Notes under the pieces: generated by a model | Databases searched by the model: none | Seen by the model: only the letters and a program-made list of their open reading frames with translations | What the model was told of the DNA's origin: nothing | Program-made: the position numbers and the translations under genes | Part shown: positions 40,726 through 41,000 of the stretch, piece after piece | How the letters are laid out: the number at the start of each line of letters is the position of its first letter | How positions within the stretch are numbered: the stretch's first letter is position 1 | Assembly: GCA_009929445.1 (NCBI GenBank) | Contig: SAAL01000023.1 | Span: 1 to 41,000 of the forward strand | Direction of reading: 5' to 3' | Source: Bacteroidia bacterium | GTDB lineage: Bacteria; Bacteroidota; Bacteroidia; Bacteroidales; Paludibacteraceae | DNA: 41,000 nucleotides

Positions 40726-41000
40726 TTAATCTATTCCAAGATCATCTGTATGGCAATTTATGCTAGCCACTACATCACCTAGGCCAACACTTTCAAGGTG
40801 ATTCCATAAAAGACGCTCTGCTACATATCCATCTGTAGCACAAACATATCCAAGTGAAGCTAAATCTTCATCAAATTCACCTGATGAGCCATAATAATTA
40901 GTTAGACACCTTACTGCATGAGTACCAGTTTGGCAACCATCACTCCCATAGGTTGTGCCACCTAACACTTTTTTCAGTTCTTCTCTCGTAAGAATTTCTC
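40726..41000 (-). CDS. Double-glycine leader peptide precursor 7, cut by the window edge
   Basis: The reading frame enters from the right edge as EILTREELKKVLGG, the end of the same leader (Gly28 at 40957-40959), so the start lies about 40 bases beyond the window. The core is 76 residues with only four Cys (CQTG, RCLT, VCAT, NCHT) and long helix-like stretches without Cys (FDEDLASLG; ERLLWNHLESVGLGDVVASI). This differs from the short disulfide-rich cores of precursors 1 to 6 and may fold differently. Its partner is TlpA 7. Confidence 0.85.
   Translation of the reverse strand, partial: EILTREELKKVLGGTTYGSDGCQTGTHAVRCLTNYYGSSGEFDEDLASLGYVCATDGYVAERLLWNHLESVGLGDVVASINCHTDDLGID

Noticed and set aside
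1-41000. tRNA, rRNA, integrase, insertion sequence or attachment site
   Set aside because: I looked for conserved tRNA ends, rRNA motifs, tyrosine/serine recombinase and transposase motifs and saw none in the window.

Overview
The window looks like DNA from a Bacteroidota genome, most likely of the order Bacteroidales. The evidence is a Bacteroidales-type conjugation gene set (TraA to TraQ with MobA/B/C), a protein with a C-terminal type IX secretion sorting signal, A-rich start regions without strong Shine-Dalgarno sites, and a TAnnTTTG-type promoter. Two unlike halves meet near position 19,140.

Positions 1 to about 19,150 are part of an integrative and conjugative element. On the minus strand, running leftward, lie traA (ParA-like), a DUF3408 gene, a traD-like gene, traE, F, G, I, J, K, L, M, an unrelated gene for a T9SS-sorted secreted protein, traN, traO, traQ and an N6-adenine DNA methyltransferase. 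A 570-base non-coding region (13,649-14,216) separates this operon from the divergent mobA, mobB (relaxase) and mobC (coupling protein). That region holds iteron-like repeats, a promoter and a strong inverted-repeat candidate for oriT. A CcrM-like methyltransferase with a RAMA domain follows mobC. No integrase or element end is visible.

Positions 19,118 to 41,000 are markedly more AT-rich and wholly on the minus strand. They form a peptide secretion locus that continues past the right edge. Its export end is a TolC-like outer membrane channel, an HlyD-like adaptor and an ABC exporter with an N-terminal C39 peptidase, which should cleave double-glycine leaders. Upstream lies an array of seven precursor peptide genes. 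Six are complete and share an almost identical 28-residue leader ending in GG but have unrelated cores, each with exactly six cysteines. The seventh is cut by the window edge and shows four. Each precursor gene is followed by its own gene for an exported thioredoxin/TlpA-like protein with a CxxC motif. A stem-loop of different sequence sits in each of the seven precursor-TlpA gaps.

The array also contains two family-25-like glycosyltransferases, a CMP-sugar cytidylyltransferase and a GT-B-like transferase, so some peptides may be glycosylated. Decayed pieces of the start of the C39 exporter gene and the end of a GT25 gene lie between units. These read as scars of tandem duplication of an ancestral unit GT25 - precursor - TlpA - C39 exporter.

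The most interesting content is this expanding array of one-to-one precursor/thioredoxin pairs served by one exporter. I infer that it makes a family of disulfide-rich secreted peptides (toxins, signals or similar), with the TlpA-like partners as dedicated folding or protection proteins. No lanthipeptide, YcaO or radical SAM modification enzyme is present in the window.
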